Assembly: GCA_043720395.1 (NCBI GenBank)
Contig: JAYSSR010000078.1
Coordinates: forward strand, 13,121 to 77,120
Source of the DNA: JANOYY01 sp043720395
GTDB taxonomy: Bacteria; Actinomycetota; Acidimicrobiia; Acidimicrobiales; JANYDT01
Direction: 5' to 3'
DNA: 64,000 nucleotides
This document shows, one piece after another, positions 25,194 to 34,284 of this stretch. The position numbers and the translations under genes were made by a program. Positions within the stretch are counted from its first letter, which is position 1. Every line of letters begins with the position of its first letter. The notes below the pieces were generated by a model that saw only the letters and a program-made list of their open reading frames with translations, searched no databases and was not told the DNA's origin.

Positions 25194-26299
25194 TCATCGA
25201 CGCGTTCCAGGTATCGCCCGTTATGAGCGGCACCGACCGACTCGCGCAAAACGTCATTCGCGAGATGGCATCCGCCGATCGCCGCAACGACTACGTGATC
25301 GTGACGAACGGGGCGGTCCCATCGATCCTTGCAGAGAATCTGCCGTCGAACTTCTCGATCGAGCCCGTCTACACGCGAAGCAGGTTCGTCTGGTTCCTGT
25401 TGCGGTTGCCAGGACTGCTACGCCGAACGAAAGCGGACGTGTTTTTCTCGTTCCATAACTTCGCCGGGCCATGGCGTTCGAAGGCGCGGACGGTCTGCAC
25501 GACGCTCGACACCATTCCCTTTCGCCGACCGGATCTCTACTTCGGAGGATCGCATCCCTTGAAGCGCCTCGTCGTGACGACGGCGATGCGCCGCGCCGGG
25601 CATCGTGCCGATGTGATCATCGCCATCTCCGAGTTCACCAAACGCGACGTCGCAGAAGTTCTCGGCATCAACAGGGACCGGATCACAGTGATCCCGCTAC
25701 AGGCAGACCCGCGATTCTTCCTCGATCGAACCGAGACCGAACTCGATAAGGTGCGACAGCGATATGCACTGCCGCTTTCGTTTGTGTTCGCGCTCGGCGG
25801 GTCAGATCCCCGCAAGAACATCGAGCGTCTCGTCGCCGCGCATCGCCGTCTACCGCACTCTCTACGAGCCGCTTCGCCGCTCGTTCTCGGCGGTGCGGAA
25901 TGGCACGGGCGCGCTCTCGCATCTGGCGAGGCCGATCCCTACGTCCGATGCGTCGGGTACATTGATGACGCCGATTTGCCGTCGGTGTTTCGACTCGCCT
26001 TGTTGTTCGCGTTCCCGTCCTTGTTCGAAGGCTTTGGCCTCACCGTGATCGAGGCCATGGCATCCGGCACCCCGGTTATCGCTTCGAACACGACGTCAAT
26101 TCCGGAGGTTGCCGGTGATGCCGCCCTGCTGTTCGATCCGACCGACGTCGAATCAATTCGTTTAGCACTACACGAGGTGATGAGCGATGGCGAGCTTCGT
26201 GACCGGCTCGTTGCAGCGGGGCGCGAACGGTGCGCACAGTTCTCGTGGAAGCGGGCAGCCGCCATCCTGCTCCCGGTCCTGTCGGAGTCCCCACGGTGA
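25184..26299 (+). CDS. Glycosyltransferase family 4, mannosyltransferase-like
   Basis: 371-residue GT-B enzyme starting MRIVIDAFQVSPVMSGTDRL. The donor domain shows FVFALGGSDPRKNIERLVAA, RCVGYIDDADLPSVFRLALL and FPSLFEGFGLTVIEAMASGT with the E-x7-E signature. AGGAG at 8-base spacing supports the ATG, which overlaps the upstream gene by 10 bases. The layout resembles WbdB/MtfB-type enzymes, but the sugar is not certain. Confidence 0.87.
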   Translation: MRIVIDAFQVSPVMSGTDRLAQNVIREMASADRRNDYVIVTNGAVPSILAENLPSNFSIEPVYTRSRFVWFLLRLPGLLRRTKADVFFSFHNFAGPWRSKARTVCTTLDTIPFRRPDLYFGGSHPLKRLVVTTAMRRAGHRADVIIAISEFTKRDVAEVLGINRDRITVIPLQADPRFFLDRTETELDKVRQRYALPLSFVFALGGSDPRKNIERLVAAHRRLPHSLRAASPLVLGGAEWHGRALASGEADPYVRCVGYIDDADLPSVFRLALLFAFPSLFEGFGLTVIEAMASGTPVIASNTTSIPEVAGDAALLFDPTDVESIRLALHEVMSDGELRDRLVAAGRERCAQFSWKRAAAILLPVLSESPR

Positions 26300-27531
26300 G
26301 TCTCACCATCACAACGTCGAGACCCGAATCGCCGACCGCTCCCGGACGTCTCCGATCGCTCGACGGGCTGCGAGGACTGGCAGCCTTCGTGGTCGTGGTC
26401 CACCACACGCTCCTCACCGTTCCGAACCTCGCCGAGTCCTACCGCGGTGGCAGCGTCCATGGTATGGCAGCACGGCTGTTTGCCTTCAGTCCGCTCCATC
26501 TCATCTGGTCCGGCGGCGAGGCCGTAATCCTTTTCTTCGTACTGAGCGGATATGTCCTGTGCCTTCCCTACGCACAGGGACGGACGCTGAGCTTCGTCGG
26601 GTATTACCCGAAGCGTGTGGCACGCCTCTACATTCCCGTGTTCGCGGCAGTGGCGGGTGCGGTCGCCTTGCGATCGCTCTTCTGGCACCCGGTTCCGAAT
26701 GGCAGTTGGTGGTTGAACCTCCACGCGGTCCGCGTAAGTGCGTCCGACATCGTTCGCGACTCCACGTTGGTGGCGGGTGCCGGATCGCCGACGATCAACG
26801 TACTGTGGTCGCTGCAGTGGGAGGTGATCTTCTCGCTGCTGCTCCCGGTATTCCTGTTCGCTATCCGCGCTATCCGAACACGGCCGCTCCTCCTGCTCGG
26901 GACTGTTTTTGTTTCAGGAAGTCTCGGAGCGACGCATCCGTCGCTGCCTATGGCGTTGCTGTACCTCCCCGTGTTCGCGCTCGGAACCTGGATGGCAATT
27001 GAACACCGGTCGATCGGCCGGGTAGCTCAGTCGGTGCTGCGCGGGCGCTTCCATGCGGAAGCCGGGCTGGTCGGCACCGCGGCCTGTATTGCGTTGCTGA
27101 CGCTGCGCTGGACCATTCGCGGCTGGCCGCCGTTCCCACCCAGGGTTGCCATCGCACTAGAAGCAGTCACTTGGTCATCGACCCTCGTCGGCTCGGCGCT
27201 TGCCATCGTGCTGGCGCTCTATCACGAGCGCTGGCAAGCGATTCTCCAGAATTGCGTGCTCCAATGGCTCGGGGCGCGTTCGTTCAGCCTCTATCTGGTT
27301 CATGAACCCTTGGTGGTGGCACTCGCATTCGCGACCAAGACCACACGCAACCCATGGTTGTTCGCTCTCATCGCAATTTCCGGGGCGCTGATCGCAGCCG
27401 AGGTGTTCTGGCAGCTCGTGGAGCGCAATGCGATCGCGTTCGCGAATCGGGTCGGTCGGTACAGTGACCAAAGGACACGCCGATTCAAGAGCCCGCAACA
27501 CGGTGCCGATGTAGCTGGACAGGTCGTATGA
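26296..27531 (+). CDS. Membrane acyltransferase, family 3 (OafA/YrhL-like)
   Basis: 411-residue polytopic protein of the acyltransferase-3 family that O-acylates surface sugars from a cytoplasmic acyl donor. It has the conserved RLRSLDGLRGLAAFVVVVHH with the catalytic-type histidine after the first helix, EAVILFFVLSGYVLCLPYA and RVARLYIPVFAAVAGAVAL. About ten membrane helices are visible. There is no SGNH domain, so any second domain acts elsewhere. GTGA overlap with the previous gene. Confidence 0.87.
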   Translation: MSLTITTSRPESPTAPGRLRSLDGLRGLAAFVVVVHHTLLTVPNLAESYRGGSVHGMAARLFAFSPLHLIWSGGEAVILFFVLSGYVLCLPYAQGRTLSFVGYYPKRVARLYIPVFAAVAGAVALRSLFWHPVPNGSWWLNLHAVRVSASDIVRDSTLVAGAGSPTINVLWSLQWEVIFSLLLPVFLFAIRAIRTRPLLLLGTVFVSGSLGATHPSLPMALLYLPVFALGTWMAIEHRSIGRVAQSVLRGRFHAEAGLVGTAACIALLTLRWTIRGWPPFPPRVAIALEAVTWSSTLVGSALAIVLALYHERWQAILQNCVLQWLGARSFSLYLVHEPLVVALAFATKTTRNPWLFALIAISGALIAAEVFWQLVERNAIAFANRVGRYSDQRTRRFKSPQHGADVAGQVV

Positions 27532-27601
27532 AGTACGGCCTTGAACGGTTCAGCCTGTTCGGATTTTCAACACGACACCACACGTAAGACCGAAGGTCCA
27601 T

Positions 27602-28456
27602 ATGAAGGTCCTCACTCAATTGAGACAAAGCTCGCATTCAATTCGATCGTTTCACCAGCGCTCGACTCGCGGGATCACGTCGCTCGCCGGAAGTTTGAGC
27701 AGCCTCGACGAGGACTACCTCGGCGTTTGCCGGATGGCGGTGCTCGACAGTCGTGTCTTCGCGAACTTTCGGCACCACCCTGGGTACACGACGATCCTCG
27801 AGCACGTCACCGAAGCCCAAGGTACCGAATACCTTCGAATGCTCCTTGCCGGAAATCGCGCGTCGACCGGCATCGATGAAGCCGCCCGCAACGACACTAT
27901 CGGCGGCCCGAGAACAATGACGCTCTCCACCGGGACACAGATATCGCCCACCACCCTGCGCTATCTCAAGGTGTCCAACGACCTCGAAACACTCTTCGGC
28001 AACCTCGACGGCACCGACGTCGTCGAGATCGGCGTCGGGTATGGAGGGCAGTGCCGCGTGCTGGACTCGCTCTTCGAATTGAATTCCTACACGCTCATTG
28101 ACCTTGCACCGGTTCTTGACCTCGCCTCGGAATTCTTGTCTCGTTTTCCTTTACGCACCACAAGCCGATTCCTCACCATGAACGAACTCGACTCGCGGAT
28201 CTATGACCTGTTCATCAGCAACTATGCGTTCACCGAACTCACGAGAGACCTCCAAGAGGCGTACCGGCGTAAGGTCATCAACGGCACGAAACAGGGCTAC
28301 GTGACGTTCAACGCCACCAACCCGCCCGAGTTCCGGTCCTACACGAGCGACGAGCTCTGTGCGGCGTTCAAAGCTCGGATATTCGACGAGCGACCGCTCA
28401 CCCACCCAGGCAACTGCATCATCGCCTGGGGCTCCGATGGCCGAACCCTGCCATAG
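27602..28456 (+). CDS. Putative sugar O-methyltransferase
   Basis: 284 residues that match the putative sugar O-methyltransferase type found in O-antigen loci. GPRTMTLSTGTQISPTTLRY precedes a SAM site TDVVEIGVGYGGQCRVLDSL, then YTLIDLAPVLDLASEFLS and DLFISNYAFTELTRDLQEAY, ending in a nucleotide-sugar-like region. GAAGG lies 5-9 bases before the ATG. The gene and the next one are less GC-rich than the rest of the locus (many AAT, ATT, TTC codons), which hints at separate acquisition. Confidence 0.75.
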   Translation: MKVLTQLRQSSHSIRSFHQRSTRGITSLAGSLSSLDEDYLGVCRMAVLDSRVFANFRHHPGYTTILEHVTEAQGTEYLRMLLAGNRASTGIDEAARNDTIGGPRTMTLSTGTQISPTTLRYLKVSNDLETLFGNLDGTDVVEIGVGYGGQCRVLDSLFELNSYTLIDLAPVLDLASEFLSRFPLRTTSRFLTMNELDSRIYDLFISNYAFTELTRDLQEAYRRKVINGTKQGYVTFNATNPPEFRSYTSDELCAAFKARIFDERPLTHPGNCIIAWGSDGRTLP

Positions 28457-28467
28457 CGGCGGCCTCA

Positions 28468-30036
28468 GTGCAGGTGCCCACGCGAGCCCGTCCGTCACCT
28501 CGCGAGGTCGCTTCAGCTGACCTGACGGCGGACGCCCGATCCCAACTATTGGTGTCAAATACCCGGCGCGTCTTCTTCAGCACCGTGGTGCAGGTTTTCG
28601 CGCGAATCGCTACGTCGGTGATCGGGATCCTCACCCTCGGTACCGTGACGCGCTATTTGAGCGTGGACCTCTTTGGGCAGCTTGCCACGGCGACGATATT
28701 TATCGCCCTTCTGTCCACCTTCACCGACGTCGGCCTCGGAACGGCAACGGTTCGTGAAATCGCATCCGGACGAAAACCTGTGGACGAAATCCTCGGAGCG
28801 ACGATGTTGTTGCGCATGGCGACAGCGATCGCCATCGCGGGAATCGGGATTTCGCTGGGCTTAGCCATCTACCGAGGACACCATCATGCGACGACTCGGC
28901 ATGCGCTGGTTCTGCTCTCCGCGACGTTGGTGTTGGCAACCCTCCAAAGCAGTGTGACTGCAGGCATGGCTGCGGCACTTCGGCACGACCTCATCGTCAT
29001 TGGCGACGTTCTCGGTCGAGCAGTGACCTTCGCACTTGTGTTCCTCGCAGCACATCACGACAGCGGAATTACAGCGATCGTGATGGCCTACGTGGTCGGC
29101 GCAGCCGCCAACGCCGCGAGCGACCTCTATTTCGGACTGCGGCGGTTCCGTCCAAAGCTGCGCTTCGACCGTCGCTACATGATGAGTGTGCTTCGAGTCG
29201 CCCTGCCACTAGGCACATCCGGCATACTCACGAGCGTGTACCTCCGCGCCGATGGGTTCATGCTTTCCGTTCTTCGGACGAATGGTGAGGTGGGCCGCTA
29301 CGGAGTTGCCTATCGCGTCGCCGAGTTCACGCTCGCCATACCGGCGTTCTTCGCGGCCGCAGCTATGCCGATCCTTGTGAGGGAGCGTGGAAACTCGGAA
29401 CGTCTCCACGCAATCGCAAATAGAAGCTTGGTCTCGATGGGTGCGCTCGGTGCCCCCATCGCGGCTGGGGTCGTCGCATTGTCTCCCGAACTCGCGCTGC
29501 TCCTCGGTGGGCCCGCCTACGCATCGGCTTCCGTCGCGATGGCGATTCTTGGCGTCGGGACGATATTTGCCTTTTATAGTTCGGTGCTCGGCACCGTCAT
29601 TGTCGCGGCAGGGTCAGAGTCCAGAATGGTCCGAATTTTCGCGACGACGCTCGTAGCCAACGTAGCAATGAATCTCATCGCAATTCCACTTTTCGGCATT
29701 ACGGGTGCTGCGTGCACGGTCGTGACATCTGAATTCATCGCCTTGTTCCTGCTCGCACGTCTCTGTTCACAAATCGGCATTCGATTCTCGGGCTGGCACC
29801 ACCAGCTCCGGCCGATTGCCTGCGCCGTGACGATGGCGGGTGTGGTAGCCGCGTCCAAGCCGACACTCCACAATCACCTCTCGAGCGGCGCCGCGACGAT
29901 TGCCGCCGCTATCGCACTCGGAGCCTTCGTGTACATACTCGCTGGGCTCGCAACAAAATCCCTTCCGTTGGCTGAATTGCGAGCGCTCGTTCGACCGTCA
30001 GGAACAGAATTAACTGAAGGTTCACTCGCAGTGTGA
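28468..30036 (+). CDS. Wzx-like polysaccharide flippase
   Basis: 522 residues with about 12-14 membrane helices in the MATE/MVF-type polysaccharide transporter fold. NTRRVFFSTVVQVFARIATS and LGTVTRYLSVDLFGQLATAT form the typical N-terminus, followed by DVGLGTATVREIA. Predicted to flip the completed lipid-linked repeat unit across the membrane for the Wzy-like polymerase. It starts 11 bases after the methyltransferase stop at a GTG without a clear ribosome site; a GTG two codons later is possible. Confidence 0.87.
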   Translation: MQVPTRARPSPREVASADLTADARSQLLVSNTRRVFFSTVVQVFARIATSVIGILTLGTVTRYLSVDLFGQLATATIFIALLSTFTDVGLGTATVREIASGRKPVDEILGATMLLRMATAIAIAGIGISLGLAIYRGHHHATTRHALVLLSATLVLATLQSSVTAGMAAALRHDLIVIGDVLGRAVTFALVFLAAHHDSGITAIVMAYVVGAAANAASDLYFGLRRFRPKLRFDRRYMMSVLRVALPLGTSGILTSVYLRADGFMLSVLRTNGEVGRYGVAYRVAEFTLAIPAFFAAAAMPILVRERGNSERLHAIANRSLVSMGALGAPIAAGVVALSPELALLLGGPAYASASVAMAILGVGTIFAFYSSVLGTVIVAAGSESRMVRIFATTLVANVAMNLIAIPLFGITGAACTVVTSEFIALFLLARLCSQIGIRFSGWHHQLRPIACAVTMAGVVAASKPTLHNHLSSGAATIAAAIALGAFVYILAGLATKSLPLAELRALVRPSGTELTEGSLAV

Positions 30037-30159
30037 ACCAGACGTCCTTCCCGAAGACAGCCGGAACCGAGCGTTTCCAGGTGTTTGTCGACCACACCAA
30101 ACCGCAATGAACTCGTCTACCAGCACCGAGAGCTCGTGAACGGACGTCGCGTGTTAACC

Positions 30160-31245
30160 TCAGATCAGCAGCCAGCCAGCCAGCTCCCGCATCCGTTCCC
30201 GGAACACGTCCGGCCGGAACCCATCCGCATGCGCGCGTAACTTCGCCCCCTCGAACGTGATCCGGTCGGATCGCTCAAGAGCATCGGCCAACGAGGAAGC
30301 CGATTGCTCGTGGAACAGCACGCCAGTCACGCCGTCGATGACCGTGTCGAGTGCCCCGCCCCGCCCGAACGCGATCACGGGCACGCCAGCCGCCATCGCC
30401 TCCACGGGCACGATCCCGAAATCCTCCTCGCCAGGAAACAGAAGCGCCCGAGCTCCGGCCAGCAGTTCGAGGTATCGCTCATCGCTCACCGACTCCTCGA
30501 ACCGCACCGTCGGACCGGCGAGAGAACGCAGGCGCGACAACTCCGGCCCAGCCCCGGCAACTACAAGCGGCAGGCCAAGCCGAGTACACGCCGAAACCGC
30601 CAAATCCACCCGCTTGTACGCCACAAGACGTCCGAAGCACAGGTAGTGCGAACCCGCGCCGGGAGCGGAATCAACCGACGAGAACCTGTCGACATCGCAC
30701 GGTGGATGAATCACGACCGACGGCCGGTCGTAACAGTCCGAGATCCGCTCTGCGATCGACCGTGAGTTGGCGACGAACAGGTCGACCGACGACGCCGACC
30801 AGCGGTCCCACCGGCGAAGCTGGGGGCGCAGAAGCGAACCAGCCAGGGCGGACGCGCCCGTCAACCGGCCACCCTCAAGATCCGGGCGCCATGCGTAACG
30901 GAACGGTGAATGGCAGTAGCTGACATGACGCCCCTCGAACCGCGCCCCTGCGGCCTTCGCCGCAAAGTGACTGCTGGACACAAGGAGATCCGCAGAACCA
31001 ACAGCGGCACGACTCCAAGCCGCCATGATCGCCGGCGCATACCGCAACCAATGCTCTCGAACACCTGGCAACCGATCGGTCCACAGCGTCTCCACCCGAC
31101 GCCCCGGAACCAGCTGCTCGACCACGTCGGGGTCCGCCACTGCGGTGATGACCCGCGAGACGTCGAGGGCGCGAGCAATCTCGGCCGCGACCTTGTCCGA
31201 CCCACTTGCAGACAGGAACCACTCGTGGGCGAGAACGGTGCGCAC
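30160..31245 (-). CDS. Glycosyltransferase family 4, convergent with the glycan operon
   Basis: 361-residue GT4 enzyme: RTVLAHEWFLSASGSDKVAA at the N-terminus, then GRHVSYCHSPFRYAWRPDLE (as in WbaZ-type mannosyltransferases), HYLCFGRLVAYKRVDLAVSA and FPGEEDFGIVPVEAMAAGVP. It lies on the opposite strand from the rest of the locus and converges on the flippase gene with a 123-bp spacer holding no gene and only a weak 5-bp hairpin. The start GTG has GATGAT 6 bases upstream; the frame is open further but without homology-like sequence. Confidence 0.85.
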   Translation of the reverse strand: MRTVLAHEWFLSASGSDKVAAEIARALDVSRVITAVADPDVVEQLVPGRRVETLWTDRLPGVREHWLRYAPAIMAAWSRAAVGSADLLVSSSHFAAKAAGARFEGRHVSYCHSPFRYAWRPDLEGGRLTGASALAGSLLRPQLRRWDRWSASSVDLFVANSRSIAERISDCYDRPSVVIHPPCDVDRFSSVDSAPGAGSHYLCFGRLVAYKRVDLAVSACTRLGLPLVVAGAGPELSRLRSLAGPTVRFEESVSDERYLELLAGARALLFPGEEDFGIVPVEAMAAGVPVIAFGRGGALDTVIDGVTGVLFHEQSASSLADALERSDRITFEGAKLRAHADGFRPDVFRERMRELAGWLLI

Positions 31246-31353
31246 GACCGCATCATCGGCACATCCAGGCCAGGGCTTGATCGGCGGGACCCAACACGCC
31301 ACGGGAGCAACGAGAGCCCGGTCGGCAACCGCGCGCCGATCCGGCAACACCCC

Positions 31354-31383
31354 TTGCCCAACGTCGGAAACGCTTCGTACCCT
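31354..31383 (+). promoter_or_regulatory. Candidate promoter of the WXG100 gene
   Basis: TTGCCC and TACCCT are spaced by 18 bases, giving a vegetative sigma-like promoter about 40 bases before a normal ribosome site. Unlike many genes in this window, this transcript would have a leader. Confidence 0.35.
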
Positions 31384-31421
31384 GGCCCGGTCGTACCCGA
31401 CACCCTTACCAAGGAGCAATC

Positions 31422-31706
31422 ATGAGCGTCCGTGTCCTGTCTTCCGACCAGGCCAAATCCTCCATTCAGCGCATTTCGAGCATCCTCGCGGGTGGCCTCG
31501 CCGACCAGATCCGTGCCCTCAAGACCGAGGGTCAGACGCTGTCAGACCCGAACGTGTGGGACGGCATGCTCGCCGAGAACTTCCGCTCCGACACATGGCC
31601 GTCGACCGCCGCCAACCTCGACTCGGTTGCGGCGTCGCTGGAGGAGCTCCAGCAGCAGATTGCCGGCATCAACACCGACATCATGATGGCAGGCGGAAAC
31701 AGCTGA
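31422..31706 (+). CDS. WXG100-like small protein
   Basis: 94 residues, predicted all-helical, with the Trp-x-Gly turn WDG (Trp46-Gly48) between two helices and the pattern LAENFRSDTWPSTAANLDS. Length and motif fit the WXG100/ESAT-6 superfamily, whose members are often exported by ESX/type VII systems and dimerise as four-helix bundles. AAGGAG at 6-base spacing is a strong ribosome site, so expression may be high. No EccC/EssC ATPase, LXG toxin or partner protein is nearby. It is transcribed alone between a GT4 gene and the S1 gene. Confidence 0.72.
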   Translation: MSVRVLSSDQAKSSIQRISSILAGGLADQIRALKTEGQTLSDPNVWDGMLAENFRSDTWPSTAANLDSVAASLEELQQQIAGINTDIMMAGGNS

Positions 31707-31775
31707 CCCCCGGCTGAACCGCGAACCCGGCTCTTCCCCCGCAGTCCCCGGCAGGCGCTCCGCAAACTACTCGGA

Positions 31776-31788
31776 CGGCCGAAGGCCG
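31776..31788. terminator. Short CGGCC-GAA-GGCCG hairpin between convergent genes
   Basis: A compact 5-bp G/C hairpin with a 3-base loop sits midway in the 143-bp convergent spacer between the WXG100 and S1 genes. Placement fits a shared terminator, but the stem is short and lacks a U-tract. Confidence 0.3.
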
Positions 31789-31849
31789 GAGAGGGAGGCG
31801 GCACAATAGGCAACCCGTAAGGCCGTCTGAGTTGTTTTGCGGCGGGTCC

Positions 31850-33244
31850 TTACTCCTCCAGCGCCCGGCGCAATGACAGCGACAAGCGTCGCTTCTCCGG
31901 CTCGATGGCAAGGATCTTCGTCCAGACGCCCTCGCCGACGTTCACGACCTCCGACGCCTCCTCGACGCGGAAGCGGCTGAGCTCTGAAATGTGGATGAGA
32001 CCCTCCACCACAAAGCCGTCGCCCTCCACCGTGACGAAGGCACCGAACGGTGCGACACCACTCACGATGCCGTACACGAGATCCCCAACCGCGGCGGTCG
32101 CCTTCAGCTGCTGCCACGGGCTGGCCAGCGTCGCCTTGTGGGAGAGGCTGATCTTGCCCCGATCGGCCTTCACCTCGATCACGATCACGTCGATCTCCTG
32201 GCCGACCTTCACGACATCGCCAGGCTTCGCGACATTGCGGTGGGCGAGTTCACTCACATGCACAAGTCCTTCGGCACCACCAAGATCGACGAAGGCACCA
32301 AAGTCCGTGAGGGCGGTGACCGTGCCGACCATACGATCGCCGGCTTGCAGCGTCGTAAGAAGACGGTCACGCTGTGCCTTGCGCTCCGTCTCGCGCAGGA
32401 TGCGCCGGTTCACGACGACCTTCTCCGAGCGGCGCTCCTGCGCAGCAACGTCGCCCGCCAGCTTCTCCGCCTCGACGACCAAGACGGTCACTTCGGTCCC
32501 GATCAGCGTCCGCGGATTGTGTGGCTTGCGGACGTCGATGAGCGACTCCGGCAGGAAGGCACGGACGCCGAGGTCGACAATGAGTCCGCCCTTTGTGGCG
32601 TCGGTGACCTTGCCGGTCATCGGCGTCTTCGACTCCAACGCCTCGACGATGCGCGTCCACGCACGGGCCTTCGCTGCGCGCTTCGGCGAGATGACGTAGC
32701 GGCCGGTGCCGGCCTGATGCTTGATGACCGTGCCTTCGACCGCCTCGCCGACGACCGGATCACCATCGATTTCGGAGCGCGGGATGACGGCGGTGTCGCC
32801 GTCGCCAAGGTCGGCCTCGATACCGTTCGCACCGACGACGCTGATATGGCCGGGCACGATGTCGCCGGGCTGGTAACGAAACGACGCGGGCTCGGGGACC
32901 ACCTCGGGTTCGGGAGCAGCGGCGGCGTCGGCGACTGCGGGACCGGAGACTCTGGCTTCGGGCTCGGCCGAGGGATCGGACACAGGCACTTCGACAACTT
33001 CGACCGCAACCTCGTCGGCGATCTCCGCAGCCGGAATCTCTGACGCGTCGGGTGCCGTCTCGACGGGAACCGCGTCAATCGGCGCGACCACCGCATCAAC
33101 GGCGTCCGGGACCACAACTTCGGCAGCGGCGACCGGTGCGGACTCCGCAGCAACGTCGACCGCAACTACGGGCTCAGTGGTCGGAACTTCGGTCCCATCG
33201 GCACCGCTCTCGGGGGAGTCGGTCGTGTGGTCGGTAGCGCTCAT
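31850..33244 (-). CDS. S1-domain RNA-binding protein, ribosomal protein S1-like
   Basis: 464 residues. An acidic Ala/Val/Pro/Glu-rich leader of about 120 residues is followed by four S1 domains starting near residues 125, 207, 300 and 385. Domains three and four are the most canonical (VGTVTALTDFGAFVDLGGAE, GLVHVSELAHRNVAKPG; GIVSGVAPFGAFVTVEGDGF, GLIHISELS). The four-domain layout matches actinobacterial RpsA, which helps load mRNA on the 30S subunit. In actinobacteria rpsA usually lies beside polA and coaE, while here it follows trpA, so it could be the main RpsA or a paralogue. AGGACC precedes the ATG at 7-10 bases. Confidence 0.82.
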   Translation of the reverse strand: MSATDHTTDSPESGADGTEVPTTEPVVAVDVAAESAPVAAAEVVVPDAVDAVVAPIDAVPVETAPDASEIPAAEIADEVAVEVVEVPVSDPSAEPEARVSGPAVADAAAAPEPEVVPEPASFRYQPGDIVPGHISVVGANGIEADLGDGDTAVIPRSEIDGDPVVGEAVEGTVIKHQAGTGRYVISPKRAAKARAWTRIVEALESKTPMTGKVTDATKGGLIVDLGVRAFLPESLIDVRKPHNPRTLIGTEVTVLVVEAEKLAGDVAAQERRSEKVVVNRRILRETERKAQRDRLLTTLQAGDRMVGTVTALTDFGAFVDLGGAEGLVHVSELAHRNVAKPGDVVKVGQEIDVIVIEVKADRGKISLSHKATLASPWQQLKATAAVGDLVYGIVSGVAPFGAFVTVEGDGFVVEGLIHISELSRFRVEEASEVVNVGEGVWTKILAIEPEKRRLSLSLRRALEE

Positions 33245-33350
33245 CGTCGGCTCAGGTCCTGCGGTGGTGTCGGGCAGCGCGGAGCTGCAGAAAGGACAAG
33301 GCTAGCCGACCCGCCTAACCGCCGCCCTGCCCGAGTAGTCAAACGGTTGT

Positions 33351-33425
33351 TCGCGGTACATCTGGTGGCAATGGGACGCGATCCACGCGGGAAATCGCGT
33401 CCCAAGGTCACCGGATGTAGCGCGA
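33351..33425. repeat. Palindromic repeat family B, copy 3
   Basis: Outer arms TCGCGGTACATC / GATGTAGCGCGA are slightly degenerate. A perfect inner 10-bp pair (GGGACGCGAT / ATCGCGTCCC) makes a nested hairpin. It lies in the 227-bp spacer between trpA and the S1-domain gene, where it may end or stabilise trp mRNA. No other feature is seen there. Confidence 0.8.
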
Positions 33426-33471
33426 CGAGGTCGGTCGACAGGCCAAGCCAAGCAGGCACGCCCGGCGCGGG

Positions 33472-34284
33472 TCAGGCCGCGTCGACGCCGGCGCGAAGCT
33501 CCGCCACGAACGCTCCGAGTTCCGCCGGACGAGCGCCGTCGAGGATGCGCCGCACGATCGACGAGCCCACGATGACACCGTCGCAATGCGCACCGACCTC
33601 CGCCGCTTGCGCCGCGTTCGATACACCGATGCCCACGAGTACCGGCCGATCGGTGACGGCCTTCAGACGCTGCGCTATCACGCTCGCCGTGGCCGCCAGC
33701 GCCGCCCGCTCGCCAGTGACGCCCATTGTGCCGACGCCGTACACCCAGCCCCGCGAGGCTGCGCAGATCCGGACGAGACGCTCATCGGACGTTGTCGGTG
33801 CAGCGAGCAGGATGTTCTCAATCCCGTGTGCCGTGGATACCTGCCGCCAGCTGGTCGCCTCGTCAAGTTGGAGGTCGGGCAGGATCGTTCCCGAAAAGCC
33901 TCCGTCTGCGAGCATCGATGCGAACCGTTCGTCGCCCGCCCGAAAAGCAAGGTTGTATGCGGTCATAGCAACGAGTGGCACACCGCCGTCGAAGGAGCGA
34001 AGGTCGGAGATCAGCGTCGAGGTCGTGGTCCCGCGAGCGAGCGCCAGCGTCGACGCCGCCTGGATCACGGGACCGTCCATCATCGGGTCGGAGAACGGCA
34101 CGCCGATCTCGATCGCGTCGGCACCGGACGCCGCGAACGCGTGCACGTAGTCGACCCAGTCATCACTGATCCCGGCGGTGATGAACGGCACGAGCAGCTT
34201 CGCTCCGGCGGCCCGTTTCGCCCGGAACGCAGTTTCTATGCGCCCATACGATGCTTGAGTGTGCGTTGAAGTGACCGCGCTCAT
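33472..34284 (-). CDS. trpA: Tryptophan synthase alpha chain
   Basis: Cleaves indole-3-glycerol phosphate and passes indole to TrpB. 270 residues with LLVPFITAGISDDW, the catalytic-region GADAIEIGVPFSDPMMDGPV, PLVAMTAYNLAF, TILPDLQ, VYGVGTMGVTGER and VGIGVSNAAQ, all in TIM-barrel order. The ATG overlaps the trpB stop (ATGA), as expected for subunits made in equal amounts. Last gene of the trpCFBA run. Confidence 0.95.
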   Translation of the reverse strand: MSAVTSTHTQASYGRIETAFRAKRAAGAKLLVPFITAGISDDWVDYVHAFAASGADAIEIGVPFSDPMMDGPVIQAASTLALARGTTTSTLISDLRSFDGGVPLVAMTAYNLAFRAGDERFASMLADGGFSGTILPDLQLDEATSWRQVSTAHGIENILLAAPTTSDERLVRICAASRGWVYGVGTMGVTGERAALAATASVIAQRLKAVTDRPVLVGIGVSNAAQAAEVGAHCDGVIVGSSIVRRILDGARPAELGAFVAELRAGVDAA

